Assembly: GCA_016124585.1 (NCBI GenBank)
Contig: WGNL01000004.1
Location: forward strand, 248,001-312,000
DNA length: 64,000 nucleotides
Source: Bacteroidota bacterium
GTDB lineage: Bacteria; Bacteroidota; Bacteroidia; Chitinophagales; Saprospiraceae
Direction of reading: 5' to 3'
Shown here: positions 54,629-64,000 of the stretch, piece after piece
How positions within the stretch are numbered: the stretch's first letter is position 1
Layout: every line of letters begins with the position of its first letter
Translations under genes and position numbers: made by a program
Notes under the pieces: model-generated
Told to the model about the DNA's origin: nothing
Databases searched by the model: none
What the model saw: only the letters and a program-made list of their open reading frames with translations

Positions 54629-55378
54629 TCATGAAGCCAATAGCTTCAATACTTTACCCATATCTTTTACTTCAAACCATTTTGCAAAACGCACAACTGC
54701 ACCAAAAAATACGCCTGGATTGGTTATCAATTTATTTAAAACCGCAACATAACCATCCAATTCCTTTATTTCCAACTCACGCTCCACAGGGGAAAGCAGT
54801 GCTAAACGGTTGGCAGCCTTCCAGGCATTGTTACGGGCTTTGACTAGGCTGAAAGCTGCAAATCTTTCATCATTTCGCTTTCCAAACCAATCGAGAAGGA
54901 AAAGCAAGGGTGATATTTTGCTGAGTTGATCTTGTAGCGTGTCAATTTTCGCAGCCAATAATTCATTGATTTTATTGAAGTCTGCTTCTAAACTTGGCAA
55001 ATCTTCAGGTTCAACTGTGGTTGCGGCAGCGATTCCAAGGTCCAGATTTATATGGGCGTTCATGCCCATCAAGAGGTGCTGGAGCACTAGCAAATCAAAT
55101 CGCATGGCCGCATTGAAAGTAGTCTGCCAAGCTTGCGTGCAATGTTGTGAAGCACGGTAGGCATCATGTGCATAGAGGTAGCGGTTGGCAAAAATTACAT
55201 CAAGGCGCTCCATTCTTGGGCCATCGTCAAAAGCATTCAGCAAAATTCCATCTCGTACCGTACGGGTAACGTCAAGGTAAACCAAGGCGAAAATGCCCAA
55301 CGGGTCGCTTCGCAATTGGGTATCGGCTGCAATTTTTTCCAGCCTAACAATTACTTCATCAATAGTTTTAGCAGGCAT
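54629..55378 (-). CDS. DUF5995-like protein
   Basis: About 249 residues, all-helical by composition and without signal peptide. IFANRYLYAHDAYRASQHCTQAW and HLLMGMNAHINLDLGIAAA carry conserved His residues at a spacing that recalls the DUF5995 family (a HHxN/metal-like pattern), whose function is unknown. The ATG at 55378 (MPAKTIDE) is preferred over one at 55408, because the shorter form starts at the conserved helix. It is divergent from the PgpH gene. I recognise no pathway link. Confidence 0.6.
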   Translation of the reverse strand: MPAKTIDEVIVRLEKIAADTQLRSDPLGIFALVYLDVTRTVRDGILLNAFDDGPRMERLDVIFANRYLYAHDAYRASQHCTQAWQTTFNAAMRFDLLVLQHLLMGMNAHINLDLGIAAATTVEPEDLPSLEADFNKINELLAAKIDTLQDQLSKISPLLFLLDWFGKRNDERFAAFSLVKARNNAWKAANRLALLSPVERELEIKELDGYVAVLNKLITNPGVFFGAVVRFAKWFEVKDMGKVLKLLAS

Positions 55379-55522
55379 GTTGGTGTGTTTCAGTTGATTT
55401 CTCGACAAAGAAATGAATTATTCGGGGTAAACAATCGGAATCTGCTCCAGATTCGGTGTTTTGTAGCTGACTCCAGAATTGGCTTTATATTCACGGCTAA
55501 ATCAAGCGGGACTTCAGCATTT

Positions 55523-57589
55523 ATGAACAAAAAATTTCAGACGGTTTACAAGAGATTTAAACAACTCGTCAATATCGGGACAGTGGTTGCTGTGGCCTTG
55601 TTGATCAGCCTTTTATACCCTAACAATGTAAAATTCAAGTATGAATTTCACAGAGGGCAAGCTTGGCCGTACGAGGATTTGACAGCCCCATTCGACTTTG
55701 CCATTAAAAAGTCCAGCGATGAAGTTGAAAAAGATAAGGCGCTGATAATGAATGAGTTTTGGCCTTATTACAATCAAAATGACGACCTGGCCAATGCTAA
55801 AATTAAGGATTTTGAGGCGGCGTTGAGTGCTTGGTGGATAGACGCAACTGCCTTTCATGAGCCAGGCCTTCAGCTGGAGACGGTTAAGAAAAAAGGGCGT
55901 GAAATTCTGGAGAAGATTTATGCAAAAGGCATTATCAAGCTTTCACCAGAACATGCCTCTGTAGATGAAAATTTTGTAATAAACGTTGTACACGGCAACA
56001 CATTTTCCCAAAGAACCCGCTCCGGTTTTTATCTCCCAGAACAGGCCGATGCTGCCTTATCACTCAGTTTTTCAAAAGTAAAACCGAGTCTGCCACCTGC
56101 CATTTTGCCAATTCTCGAAGCCGCATTATCCCCTAACATCACCTTTGATGAAAACAGGACCCAAACTATGCTGCATGAAGCTTTGAGTGAGGTTTCACCA
56201 ACGAGGGGCTTGGTAAGCCACGGGGATATCATTGTGAAAAAAGGGAATTTGGTCACAGATGATGTCTATGAAAAATTGGTTTCGTTCCGGGAAAAGTATG
56301 AATCCGATATTAGTTCAAAAAAATCTGCACTTACCGTTTATTTCGGCTATTTGTTGCTTACTGGTTTGATTTTGGCGGCGTTTCTGATGTACGTAAATAC
56401 CTATCGGCGGGAAATACTTTCAAGCTGGAATCACCTGGCATTCGTGATGGTTTGGCTGCTTGGCTTCAGTTACCTGACTTTTTTGGTAGAGCGCACTGAA
56501 GTGCTCAGCATTTATGTGATTCCGTACTGTGTTGTGCCAATTGTTGTGCGCCATTTTTTCACTTACCGACTGGCGTTTTTCACCCATGTAGTTGTCGTTT
56601 TGATTGCTGGTTTTTTGACTGCAGAAGGCCATCAGTTTTTGTTCACTCAAATTGTAGCTGGTGTAGTGGCTGTTCTCGCTGTGGCAGATGCGAGGGACTG
56701 GACTAAATTTTTTAGGTCAGTGGTTGCAATTTTGCTGGCATATTCGCTTTCACACCTCGGGATGTCACTTATCGAAGAGGGTAGTTTCAAGGGGATTGAT
56801 TGGCCAATGTTGGGGTGGTTGGCTTTCAATGGATTTTTGACGCTAGTGGCTTTTCCACTAATTCCGTTGGCAGAAAGGGTTTTTGGCTTTACCTCTTCCA
56901 TTTCCTTGGTAGAGCTTTCGGATATGAACAAGCCATTGCTGAGAGAGTTGGCGATGCGGGCCCCTGGTACTTTCCAACACTCACTGCAAGTGGGGAATCT
57001 TGCTGAAGCGGCTGCCAATGAAATAGGCGCTGACCCTTTGCTTGTGCGGGTTGGAGCATTGTACCACGACATTGGAAAAATGAAAAATCCGGAGTATTTT
57101 ATTGAAAATCAATCTGGGTTCAGCCCACATGATTTGGTCGATCGGTTGGAAAGTGCAAGAATTATTATTGAGCACGTTACCGAAGGGGAGAAAATGGCTA
57201 AAAAAAGTGGCTTGCCGAACTTGGTCACTCGTTTTATCATCACACACCACGGCACAACAAAGGTGGAATATTTTTACAAAAACTATTTGCAAGAAAACCC
57301 AGGTGTAGAGGTGGATGTGGCACTTTTCAGGTATCCTGGTCCTCTGCCAAACACTAAAGAAGAAGCAATTTTGATGCTTGCGGATTCAATTGAAGCCACC
57401 TCAAGGTCGCTCAAGGACCCAACCGGGCAGGATATTGATAAACTAGTAGATAAAATCCTGAAAAGCAAAGTTGAACAGGGTCAATTGCTTGAGTCCAAGT
57501 TGACATTTGGTGAAATGGAGACTTGTCGTGCTGTATTTTGTATGATGTTACGCAGTATCTACCATGTGCGTATGGAATACCCTGAGTAG
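55523..57589 (+). CDS. pgpH: PgpH-type HDIG membrane phosphodiesterase
   Basis: About 688 residues from the ATG at 55523. An N-terminal membrane helix is followed by the periplasmic 7TM-HDED domain (about 40-270, YEFHRGQAWPYEDLTAPFDF). Seven membrane helices run at about 275-470. The cytoplasmic HD domain has FQHSLQVGNLAEAAA, YHDIGKMKNPEYF (His515-Asp516) and FIITHHGTTKVEYFY. PgpH proteins hydrolyse cyclic di-AMP. An open frame extends upstream to 55166, but that part opposes the DUF5995-like gene and has no domain character. The gene is convergent with the barrel gene downstream. Confidence 0.92.
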   Translation: MNKKFQTVYKRFKQLVNIGTVVAVALLISLLYPNNVKFKYEFHRGQAWPYEDLTAPFDFAIKKSSDEVEKDKALIMNEFWPYYNQNDDLANAKIKDFEAALSAWWIDATAFHEPGLQLETVKKKGREILEKIYAKGIIKLSPEHASVDENFVINVVHGNTFSQRTRSGFYLPEQADAALSLSFSKVKPSLPPAILPILEAALSPNITFDENRTQTMLHEALSEVSPTRGLVSHGDIIVKKGNLVTDDVYEKLVSFREKYESDISSKKSALTVYFGYLLLTGLILAAFLMYVNTYRREILSSWNHLAFVMVWLLGFSYLTFLVERTEVLSIYVIPYCVVPIVVRHFFTYRLAFFTHVVVVLIAGFLTAEGHQFLFTQIVAGVVAVLAVADARDWTKFFRSVVAILLAYSLSHLGMSLIEEGSFKGIDWPMLGWLAFNGFLTLVAFPLIPLAERVFGFTSSISLVELSDMNKPLLRELAMRAPGTFQHSLQVGNLAEAAANEIGADPLLVRVGALYHDIGKMKNPEYFIENQSGFSPHDLVDRLESARIIIEHVTEGEKMAKKSGLPNLVTRFIITHHGTTKVEYFYKNYLQENPGVEVDVALFRYPGPLPNTKEEAILMLADSIEATSRSLKDPTGQDIDKLVDKILKSKVEQGQLLESKLTFGEMETCRAVFCMMLRSIYHVRMEYPE

Positions 57590-57613
57590 CGTTGCCTAAG
57601 TTCGTAGAAGTCT

Positions 57614-58300
57614 TTAAAACCCTACGCCAACTATCAATCCAATTGCAAGATTTCTGGCTTCAAATGCCGAGTCGCCATCGCTAATGTTAGGTCTGCCATT
57701 GAATGCTCGTAGTGCAGCCTGTAGCTGCATCCCATCTGCCGTTTTATAGCTCATTCCAATGCCTGCAACCAGTGAGTGGTCAATATTCTTGTATGCTTCT
57801 GGCATCAATAAAATTATCGTTTGGGTCGGAGTGACTACTCTGATTTCATTCGGAAAACGGTCGGTATGGTGTACCAAATAACTGAATGCATAACCAATAT
57901 GGATGTGCATTTTGAAGTCGCCACCTGCCGAAAGCTGAAGCATTATTGGGAGTTGCAGGTAGTCAAAATTATCTTTGATGGAATAGTCTGGCAAGGGGTT
58001 CCCATTGCCATCAGAGAGCGGCAGCCCAGATTTACCGCCCTTGCGGTCAAAGTTGAATTCCGTGCGCAGACCAACATTTTCTGCAAAGTTCCAAGTGAAG
58101 TAACCTCCAGCAGTGAAGCCAGTTTTAAAGGTGTAAGGGTCGATGTTCACATCAATGGGAAGAGCGTAGCGAGGCTCTAATCGTAGCTTAGTGAAACTCG
58201 GTCCTGCATAAATGCCATAATTAGTTTTTTGGGCGATAACTGCAAATGATAAAACAAGAAAAATGGCAGTAACGAAATACTGTTTAAAGTTGAAAATCAT
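57614..58300 (-). CDS. Outer-membrane beta-barrel protein (PorT-like)
   Basis: About 228 residues from the ATG at 58300, which gives a clean signal peptide (MIFNFKQYFVTAIFLVLSFA, VIAQ). The rest has alternating strands such as YGIYAGPSFTKLRLEPR, GFTAGGYFTWNFAENVGLRTE and FDYLQLPIMLQLSAGGDFKMHIH, the usual PorT/OMP_b-brl_2 pattern, and ends in a hydrophobic strand (AIGLIVGVGF). A longer frame to 58387 adds residues without signal features. A role in transport or structure is possible; no partner is evident. It is followed by no clear terminator. Confidence 0.82.
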   Translation of the reverse strand: MIFNFKQYFVTAIFLVLSFAVIAQKTNYGIYAGPSFTKLRLEPRYALPIDVNIDPYTFKTGFTAGGYFTWNFAENVGLRTEFNFDRKGGKSGLPLSDGNGNPLPDYSIKDNFDYLQLPIMLQLSAGGDFKMHIHIGYAFSYLVHHTDRFPNEIRVVTPTQTIILLMPEAYKNIDHSLVAGIGMSYKTADGMQLQAALRAFNGRPNISDGDSAFEARNLAIGLIVGVGF

Positions 58301-58393
58301 TTTCGTTTTTTTTACAAATGTAATTGCTGCAATCATATTTACCGTTGCAACTAAATTTTTAGATTGAATTTGACCAGTAGGCGTCAATTGATT

Positions 58394-59431
58394 TCAATCA
58401 CATCCGCCTTCCAACACCCGCATTTCCACACGGCGATTCATCGCCTGTTCTGCTTCTGTGCTTGCGTGCGGGAACCTCATTTCATGGTTACCATAACCTT
58501 TCCAGCTTATTCTTTCGGCTGGGATGCCATTTTCAAGTAGGTAATTGTAAACGGTTTTTGCACGGTCTTGCGAGAGTTTAAATTCCCAAGCGCTTTCCGA
58601 AACAGGTGGGTTATTCGGTAAATTTACATGGCCAGCAATTTCAATTTTCATAGCTGGGTTTTGTCGCAGGAACCGCAGTATTTTGGGCAATTCAGGCTTA
58701 GAGCTCTCTAATATTATAGGTTGATTGCCCACAAAATACAGGTTTTCAATATCCAGAATGGCACCTTGTTCTGCAGGTTTTAATGACAAGGAAACTTTAG
58801 GCATGTTGAGCATAGCTTTCACCATTTCTGTTTTCGAAAAATGACAATTGGCAAAAGCATCAATACCAACCACTGTACCTGCTAAAACTGTAGTCTTAAA
58901 ACGACCATCCGGGCCTGTTCGTAGGGAGTCGATAGAAGTTTTACTTCTAAAAATAATATCTGCGACTAGCGGCTTACCTGTCTTTTCATCAGTCACAGTT
59001 CCTTCAATGATAACCATCGATTTATTGAGCAAAACCTCAATTGTTGCTCTTCGATTTTGTTGCCGACCATCTTCTGTGGAGTTGTCACTGATTGGCTTTT
59101 TTTCACCAAAATGCTCAGTACTAATTTGTGTAGCAGCAATGCCGTTTTTGACCAGATAATCTTTTACGGATTGTGCTCTCCTTTCTGATAGCCTCATATT
59201 ATTTGCCAATGTGCCAATCGAGTCTGTGTGAGCCGTAATTTTTAGTTTGAAATTTTCTTTGTCTTTGATGAAGTTGAGAATATTCCCTAATGAGGAATCT
59301 GCTTCAGGACGAATATCATATTTGCCAAATTCGAAATAGATTTCAGTTGAAAAGGCAGGGTTTGCTGTAGTTTGTGCAATGCATAATTGAAGCAAAATAA
59401 GTTGGAGCACTGTGATAGCTATTAGTTTCAT
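58394..59431 (-). CDS. OmpA-family protein with two OmpA-like domains
   Basis: About 345 residues from the ATG at 59431, which starts a good signal peptide (MKLIAITVLQLILLQLCIAQ). The first OmpA-like domain (IYFEFGKYDIRPEADSSL to QQNRRATIEVLL) has the peptidoglycan-binding TAHTDSIGT and LSERRAQSVKDYL blocks. A carboxypeptidase-regulatory-like beta domain follows (GTVTDEKTGKPLVADI). The second OmpA domain (LEGGCD end) has AGHVNLPNN, where the expected Asp of the motif is altered, KLSQDRAKTVYNYL and MNRRVEMRVL. It likely tethers the outer membrane to peptidoglycan. The double domain is unusual but known. Confidence 0.87.
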   Translation of the reverse strand: MKLIAITVLQLILLQLCIAQTTANPAFSTEIYFEFGKYDIRPEADSSLGNILNFIKDKENFKLKITAHTDSIGTLANNMRLSERRAQSVKDYLVKNGIAATQISTEHFGEKKPISDNSTEDGRQQNRRATIEVLLNKSMVIIEGTVTDEKTGKPLVADIIFRSKTSIDSLRTGPDGRFKTTVLAGTVVGIDAFANCHFSKTEMVKAMLNMPKVSLSLKPAEQGAILDIENLYFVGNQPIILESSKPELPKILRFLRQNPAMKIEIAGHVNLPNNPPVSESAWEFKLSQDRAKTVYNYLLENGIPAERISWKGYGNHEMRFPHASTEAEQAMNRRVEMRVLEGGCD

Positions 59432-59595
59432 ATCGACCGTTTTGAGTTGAACGCAAATTTTGAACATTGGCACATAAAAGTATAAAAAGTAATTTTTCTT
59501 GCTCCAGCAATATGTGATTTGACATGATTGAAATTATTCAATATTTCCTAAGTAGCACACTTAAAACAACAGCAACTTAGCAGCTAAAATTTGCG

Positions 59596-59603
59596 TACAT
59601 TTG
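59596..59603 (+). promoter_or_regulatory. Candidate -7 promoter element of lepA
   Basis: TACATTTG matches the Bacteroidota TAnnTTTG consensus exactly. The start codon lies 78 bases downstream. No convincing -33 TTTG is seen about 20 bases upstream, so the call is moderate. Confidence 0.45.
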
Positions 59604-59681
59604 CGCCCATTTTGAACGAATAATGATTTGATGGATTTTACAGAAATTTGTCAAATCAAAATGTTTCCCGCTGTATTTTTT

Positions 59682-61472
59682 ATGAAAAACATCCGCAATT
59701 TCTGCGTTATCGCTCATATTGACCACGGTAAAAGCACACTTTCCGACCGTTTGTTGGAGACTACAAAAACAATTGCTGCCCGTGACATGAAGGCTCAAGC
59801 TCTTGACAGCATGGACCTTGAACGTGAGCGTGGCATCACCATTAAGAGCCACGCCATCCAGCTCTATCACAAACACACCGATGGCGAGATTTACACGCTA
59901 AACTTGATTGATACACCGGGCCACGTTGATTTTTCTTATGAGGTGAGCCGTTCCATTGCAGCATGTGAAGGAGCCTTGCTGCTTGTTGATGCGACACAAG
60001 GGATTCAAGCGCAGACAATTTCAAATCTTTACCTTGCCATTGACCACGACCTTGAAATCATCCCCATCATCAATAAAATTGACATGCCCAATGCCATGAT
60101 AGATGAGGTGATGGACCAAATCATTGAATTGGTGGGTGTGAAAAAGGAGGATATTGTTTTGGCAAGTGGCAAGACTGGTGAAGGGGTTGAAGATTTGTTG
60201 ACGGCAATCGTGGAGAGAATTCCAGCACCAAAAGGAGACCCAGAGGCGCCCCTGCAAGCCTTAATTTTTGACTCAGTCTTCAATTCTTTCCGTGGGGTGA
60301 TTGCCTACTACAAAATTGTGAATGGCACCCTCAAAAAAGGGGATAAAATTCGTTTTTTCCATACTGAGAAAGAGTACAATGCTGATGAGGTAGGCATTCT
60401 GCAATTAAACATGATTGCGAAGCAAGAAATGAAGGCAGGTGATGTTGGTTATGTCATTACCGGCATCAAAGTTTCCAAAGAAATTAAGGTCGGTGATACA
60501 ATCACACACCACGCAACCCCATGCCTTGAGCCAATCCACGGTTTCGAGGAGGTCAAGCCAATGGTATTTGCAGGGGTCTATCCAATTGAAAATGAAGACT
60601 TTGAAGACCTAAGGGAAAGTTTGGAAAAGTTGCAACTAAACGATAGTTCCTTGACATTCGAACCTGAAAGTTCGGCTGCTTTAGGTTTCGGTTTTCGTTG
60701 TGGGTTTCTTGGCATGCTTCACCTTGAAATCATTCAGGAACGTCTTAGCCGGGAGTACGACATGGAAGTCATTACGACCATTCCGAACGTATCGTACTAT
60801 GCCTACACGACTAAAAAAGAGATGATTTTCCTTCGCACACCAGTTGACTTCCCAGACCCTACTCAACTCGATTACGTGGAGGAACCTTATATCGCTGCAC
60901 AAATTATCACTAAACCAGAGTACATTGGAGCCATCATGACGCTTTGTTTGGATAAACGTGCCATTTTCAAAAATCAAAGCTATTTAACTCCGACTCGAGT
61001 AGAAATGTCATTGGAACTCCCTCTTGCGGAAATTGTCTTTGACTTTTATGATCGCCTAAAGTCTATCAGCCGAGGTTACGCTTCATTTGACTATCATCCA
61101 ATCGGCTATCGGGAAGGAGACCTGGTTAAGGTGGACATCAAATTAAATTCTGAGCCTGTGGATGCCCTTTCTGCTTTGGTACACAAGGATAAAGCCTATG
61201 CTTTTGGCAGGAGGATTTGTGAAAAGTTAAAAGAATTGCTGCCAAAACAACAGTTTGTCATCGCTATTCAGGCAGCAATTGGTGCTAAAATCATTGCTCG
61301 GGAAACCATTTCCGCAATGCGTAAAGATGTTACAGCCAAATGTTATGGTGGAGATATAAGCAGGAAACGTAAACTGCTAGAGAAACAGAAAAAAGGCAAG
61401 AAGAAGATGCGACAAATAGGGAATGTTGAAGTGCCACAGAAAGCTTTTATTGAAGTCTTGAAATTGGATTAA
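59682..61472 (+). CDS. lepA: Elongation factor 4 (LepA)
   Basis: A translational GTPase of 596 residues from the ATG at 59682 ([19 protein letters not shown]). G1 is [10 protein letters not shown]3 is DTPGHVDF and G4 is NKID. The EF4-specific C-terminal domain ends with [25 protein letters not shown] and [13 protein letters not shown]. It promotes back-translocation or ribosome biogenesis. The length is typical for the family, and an in-frame upstream extension from 59628 is not conserved. It is a single housekeeping gene between the OmpA gene and the repeat protein. Confidence 0.97.
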   Translation: MKNIRNFCVIAHIDHGKSTLSDRLLETTKTIAARDMKAQALDSMDLERERGITIKSHAIQLYHKHTDGEIYTLNLIDTPGHVDFSYEVSRSIAACEGALLLVDATQGIQAQTISNLYLAIDHDLEIIPIINKIDMPNAMIDEVMDQIIELVGVKKEDIVLASGKTGEGVEDLLTAIVERIPAPKGDPEAPLQALIFDSVFNSFRGVIAYYKIVNGTLKKGDKIRFFHTEKEYNADEVGILQLNMIAKQEMKAGDVGYVITGIKVSKEIKVGDTITHHATPCLEPIHGFEEVKPMVFAGVYPIENEDFEDLRESLEKLQLNDSSLTFEPESSAALGFGFRCGFLGMLHLEIIQERLSREYDMEVITTIPNVSYYAYTTKKEMIFLRTPVDFPDPTQLDYVEEPYIAAQIITKPEYIGAIMTLCLDKRAIFKNQSYLTPTRVEMSLELPLAEIVFDFYDRLKSISRGYASFDYHPIGYREGDLVKVDIKLNSEPVDALSALVHKDKAYAFGRRICEKLKELLPKQQFVIAIQAAIGAKIIARETISAMRKDVTAKCYGGDISRKRKLLEKQKKGKKKMRQIGNVEVPQKAFIEVLKLD

Positions 61473-62023
61473 AGTTTTGTAGCTAAGTGCCCTAATTTTT
61501 AATCTATTTTTAATTGACTCGCAAATTTCAAGTTTGCTCAAGCTTTGTTTGTCTTGTTTGCAAAGATGCTTAATAAAAATTTGCACAAAGACATTTGGCC
61601 ATTCAATAATGTTTTTTGATTTTTGCTCTGACATGGTAACTAAACAATCTTGATACAATTGCCAACAACAAACATTCAATTTGGCATACCTTTAGTTCAA
61701 CTTTCCAGCAAACCAACAAATACTCCAACTTGCTAAAGCGCTTTTCAGCGCAATCACTAATTAGGAAAACATCAAAATTCATCATTGTGGATAGGCAATG
61801 GTGTAGTTGTTCGGTTTGTAATTGTATCCCAAATAGGAACATATTCAAACTGTAGATTCAATTTGTGAATGCATTCATTCACATTGTATTCTTTTATTTA
61901 AAATTGATGTTCGTTATCTGGCTGATGTCGGCTTAGCGTAAAATTCTTAAAGTTTGGTGCAAATATTTACCTAATACCTAAAGAAGTTTCCACCTGAGAG
62001 GACATGGCTGCAAATTACTGTCC
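61473..62023. other. Intergenic region before the repeat protein
   Basis: 551 bases without a supported gene. It is AT-rich and contains an inverted repeat at 61864-61883 (listed separately). It probably carries the end of the lepA transcript and the promoter of the gene starting at 62024. No terminator hairpin with T-run is seen after lepA, and no RNA gene was recognised. Confidence 0.5.
61864..61883. promoter_or_regulatory. Candidate operator TGTGAATG-N4-CATTCACA
   Basis: A perfect 8-base inverted repeat with a 4-base spacer, about 140 bases before the first ATG of the repeat protein. Its geometry fits a dimeric regulator, which cannot be named. Confidence 0.4.
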
Positions 62024-64000
62024 ATGAGAAAATTAGCTTGTTTAGAGAAGACAAATTTCCAGAACTCACTTCAATTTGAGAAGGAAACTATCTTATTCCG
62101 ACATTTCCTTGATTTTTTTTGCACAAACACTGAATCACGTTTATTTCTAAATCTTGTGCCAAAGATTTTGATTTTAGGGTTCATATCCATCCATTCAAAC
62201 AATATTTTAGCAGCTACTAAAACTACTGCCGCCAGCGGGAACTGGAGCTCCACTACAACATGGGGTGGTACCTTGCCAGTTGCTGGTGACGATATTATTG
62301 TTGGAAATGGGCACACTTTAACAGTAGATGGTAATTACACCTGCAATTCCTTATCATTTACTGCACCCACTAGTGGCACTGGTGCTGGCACATTAACGGT
62401 AAATAGTTCACAAACTTTAACAATAACAACTGGGCTTTACGCACCTGGAACAGGCATTAGTATAAAAGTAACAGGAAATTATCTTGTATCTGGTGCTGGA
62501 ACAATTAATTGTTCCACACTTGATGTAGGAAATTCAGCATCTCCAAGTGGAAGTGGCAACACAGTTATTACACTCAGTTCGACAATTAGCAACCTGAATG
62601 TTGCCAATAATTTGACGATGCAAGCGACTTATAATTCAGGAGGTAGTAAAGTAAATGACCCTTCCCTTGATATACAATCAGGTGTTGCCACAATAGGTGG
62701 AAATATAGTGATTACCACTGTCAACGCTGCAAATGTTGTTTTAATATTAATGAACAATGGAGCTCAAACTGGCTCATTTGTTTTGAATGGAAGCTTGCCA
62801 TTTTCAATAAGTGGTGTAGGTTCGGTTTTAACCACCTTTAACGGCACCGCTGCTAAAGTGACTTACAACAATGCTGGCGCACAAACAGTTAGGCCTACCA
62901 CTTACACTAACCTCACCCTTGCTGGTGGAGGGACAAAAACTACAACTGGCATAACTGTCAATGGCGTCTTATCAATTGAGGGCACCGCAACCTTATCGGC
63001 AGCGCCAACATATGGTGCAGCAGCAACATTGCAATACAATACCTCAGTAAATAGGGTTTCGTCAGTGGCCTGGATTACACCATTTGCTGCTACTGGTGGG
63101 GTAATAATTGCAAATACAGGCGAGATCACTACGGATGGAGCTAAGGTTTTAGGAACCAATGTGCCGCTCACCATAAACTCGGGAGCAAAACTGAATACTT
63201 CTACAAGTAATTTTGGCCTTACTTTCAATGGCAATTTTGTCAATAATGGAACGCTAACTGCAAATGCTTCGAATATAACAATTGCTGGTACTGCTGCCAC
63301 TCAAAGTATTGGTGGTTTTTCAACTTCAGGCACTGTCTCACTGACCAAAACTTCAGGTACAGCGACTGCTACTGGTGATTTTACAGGAGGGGGGCTTGTG
63401 ATAAATGGAACCGGTGGAACGCTCAACCTTGGCACAAACAGGAGCCACTATTTTTCAGGCAACTGGACAAGAACAGCGGGGACACTAAACGGTGGCACAG
63501 GCACTACATTAGTAATTGGTGGGTCGGCAGTTGGCACCACAAGTTCTTTTACTGCTGGTACGGGTACAGTAAATTATATTGGTGCAGGAAGTCAAAATGT
63601 AGCTGGTGTGACCTATAATAGTTTACAAGTAAATGGTAATGGAACAAGTACAGCTTTGGGCAATATTGTTGCGGCAAGTATAAGTTCTGCTGGCACTAAT
63701 ACATTGAATATGGCTGGATTCCAATTGTCTGGATTTTCTAGTGCTATAAATGTGGGAGGCATAATTCGTACACAAAACTTGTCTGCCACACCAATACCTT
63801 CTGGATTGAGTTGGGGAGGTTTAATTCAGTATGATGCAACGACTGGTGGACAAACAATTGTGACAGGGAGCTATTCCAGTTTGACAAGTGGAGGAACTAG
63901 TGGTACTAACACTTTGGCTGGCGATGTTTCAGTGAATAATACCTTGTCAATTGCAGCGGGAACAACTTTGGCATTCGGTACAGGAACTGCCAGAACATTA
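62024..64000 (+). CDS. Beta-repeat surface protein, partial (3' end beyond window)
   Basis: A forward frame opens at ATG 62024 and has no stop through the right edge, about 659 codons. A hydrophobic segment (LVPKILILGFISIHS) precedes a likely signal cleavage near ILAATK; a GTG at 62156 is an alternative start that would give a shorter, more usual signal peptide. The mature part is rich in Gly, Thr, Asn, Ser and Ala, with short repeats such as NWSSTTTWGG, GNGHTLTVDGNYT and several GGT/NNGT turns. This suggests a parallel beta-helix surface protein of the type seen in Bacteroidota adhesins. A T9SS domain would be expected beyond the window; it is not seen. Confidence 0.78.
   Translation, partial: MRKLACLEKTNFQNSLQFEKETILFRHFLDFFCTNTESRLFLNLVPKILILGFISIHSNNILAATKTTAASGNWSSTTTWGGTLPVAGDDIIVGNGHTLTVDGNYTCNSLSFTAPTSGTGAGTLTVNSSQTLTITTGLYAPGTGISIKVTGNYLVSGAGTINCSTLDVGNSASPSGSGNTVITLSSTISNLNVANNLTMQATYNSGGSKVNDPSLDIQSGVATIGGNIVITTVNAANVVLILMNNGAQTGSFVLNGSLPFSISGVGSVLTTFNGTAAKVTYNNAGAQTVRPTTYTNLTLAGGGTKTTTGITVNGVLSIEGTATLSAAPTYGAAATLQYNTSVNRVSSVAWITPFAATGGVIIANTGEITTDGAKVLGTNVPLTINSGAKLNTSTSNFGLTFNGNFVNNGTLTANASNITIAGTAATQSIGGFSTSGTVSLTKTSGTATATGDFTGGGLVINGTGGTLNLGTNRSHYFSGNWTRTAGTLNGGTGTTLVIGGSAVGTTSSFTAGTGTVNYIGAGSQNVAGVTYNSLQVNGNGTSTALGNIVAASISSAGTNTLNMAGFQLSGFSSAINVGGIIRTQNLSATPIPSGLSWGGLIQYDATTGGQTIVTGSYSSLTSGGTSGTNTLAGDVSVNNTLSIAAGTTLAFGTGTARTL

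Noticed and set aside
55166-55522. N-terminal extension of the PgpH protein
   Set aside because: It overlaps the DUF5995-like gene on the other strand and has no domain character; the ATG at 55523 starts a normal first membrane helix.
62071-63300. Reverse-strand frames near the right edge (62071-62316, 62902-63300)
   Set aside because: They lie opposite the continuous forward repeat-protein frame and their composition is the complement of Gly/Thr-rich coding sequence.

Overview
The window looks like a chromosomal segment of a Bacteroidota bacterium, most likely a Saprospiraceae-type organism. The clues are two type IX secretion C-terminal domains (type B in the 1493-residue protein, type A in the 988-residue metalloprotease), a proline-rich TonB, a PgpH-type HDIG protein, a truncated hemoglobin, a NusG-like antiterminator in a polysaccharide locus, and a TAnnTTTG-type promoter element before lepA. 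No rRNA, tRNA, CRISPR array, transposase or prophage gene was recognised.

Positions 1 to about 25.9 kb are one long reverse-strand polysaccharide locus, cut off at the left edge. In transcription order it carries: a winged-helix regulator; a UDP-GlcNAc-type 6-dehydrogenase; a NusG/UpxY-like antiterminator; CysC (fused to a DUF2061 membrane domain), CysD and CysN, which together make PAPS; three enzymes for UDP-2,3-diacetamido uronic acid (aminotransferase, acetyltransferase, oxidoreductase); two SDR epimerases for uronic acids; Wza- and Wzc-like export proteins; an ABC flippase/exporter; six sulfotransferase-like genes (one partial); three glycosyltransferases; an EpsG/Wzy-like polymerase and a deacetylase-like protein. 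No sulfite-forming genes are present. The locus therefore reads as a dedicated factory for a sulfated, uronic-acid-rich capsule or exopolysaccharide. Many of its genes start with TTG or GTG and overlap the previous stop codon.

From 26 to 38.4 kb are mostly unrelated single genes: a TMTC-like GT-C protein with TPRs, a COG2509-type flavoprotein, two paralogous small secreted proteins, an outer-membrane barrel, a giant T9SS type B surface protein, a YdcF-like protein, a group III truncated hemoglobin and Maf. From 38.5 to 48 kb are a 2136-residue alpha-2-macroglobulin-like protein and a GH78 alpha-L-rhamnosidase.

At 48.0-49.5 kb lies a compact candidate RiPP pair: a DUF692 (MNIO) enzyme preceded by an 80-residue lipoprotein-like peptide ending in a CxxCxxC-GMG core. 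A membrane LAS-type metallopeptidase is encoded just upstream on the same strand. The rest holds a T9SS reprolysin-like protease, TonB, a DUF5995-like protein, PgpH, a porin-like barrel, an OmpA protein and LepA. The final 2 kb is the open 5' part of a Gly/Thr/Asn-rich beta-repeat surface protein running off the right edge.

Small period-7 tandem repeats recur at gene junctions and inside coding linkers. Several long inverted repeats and terminator-like hairpins are also recorded.
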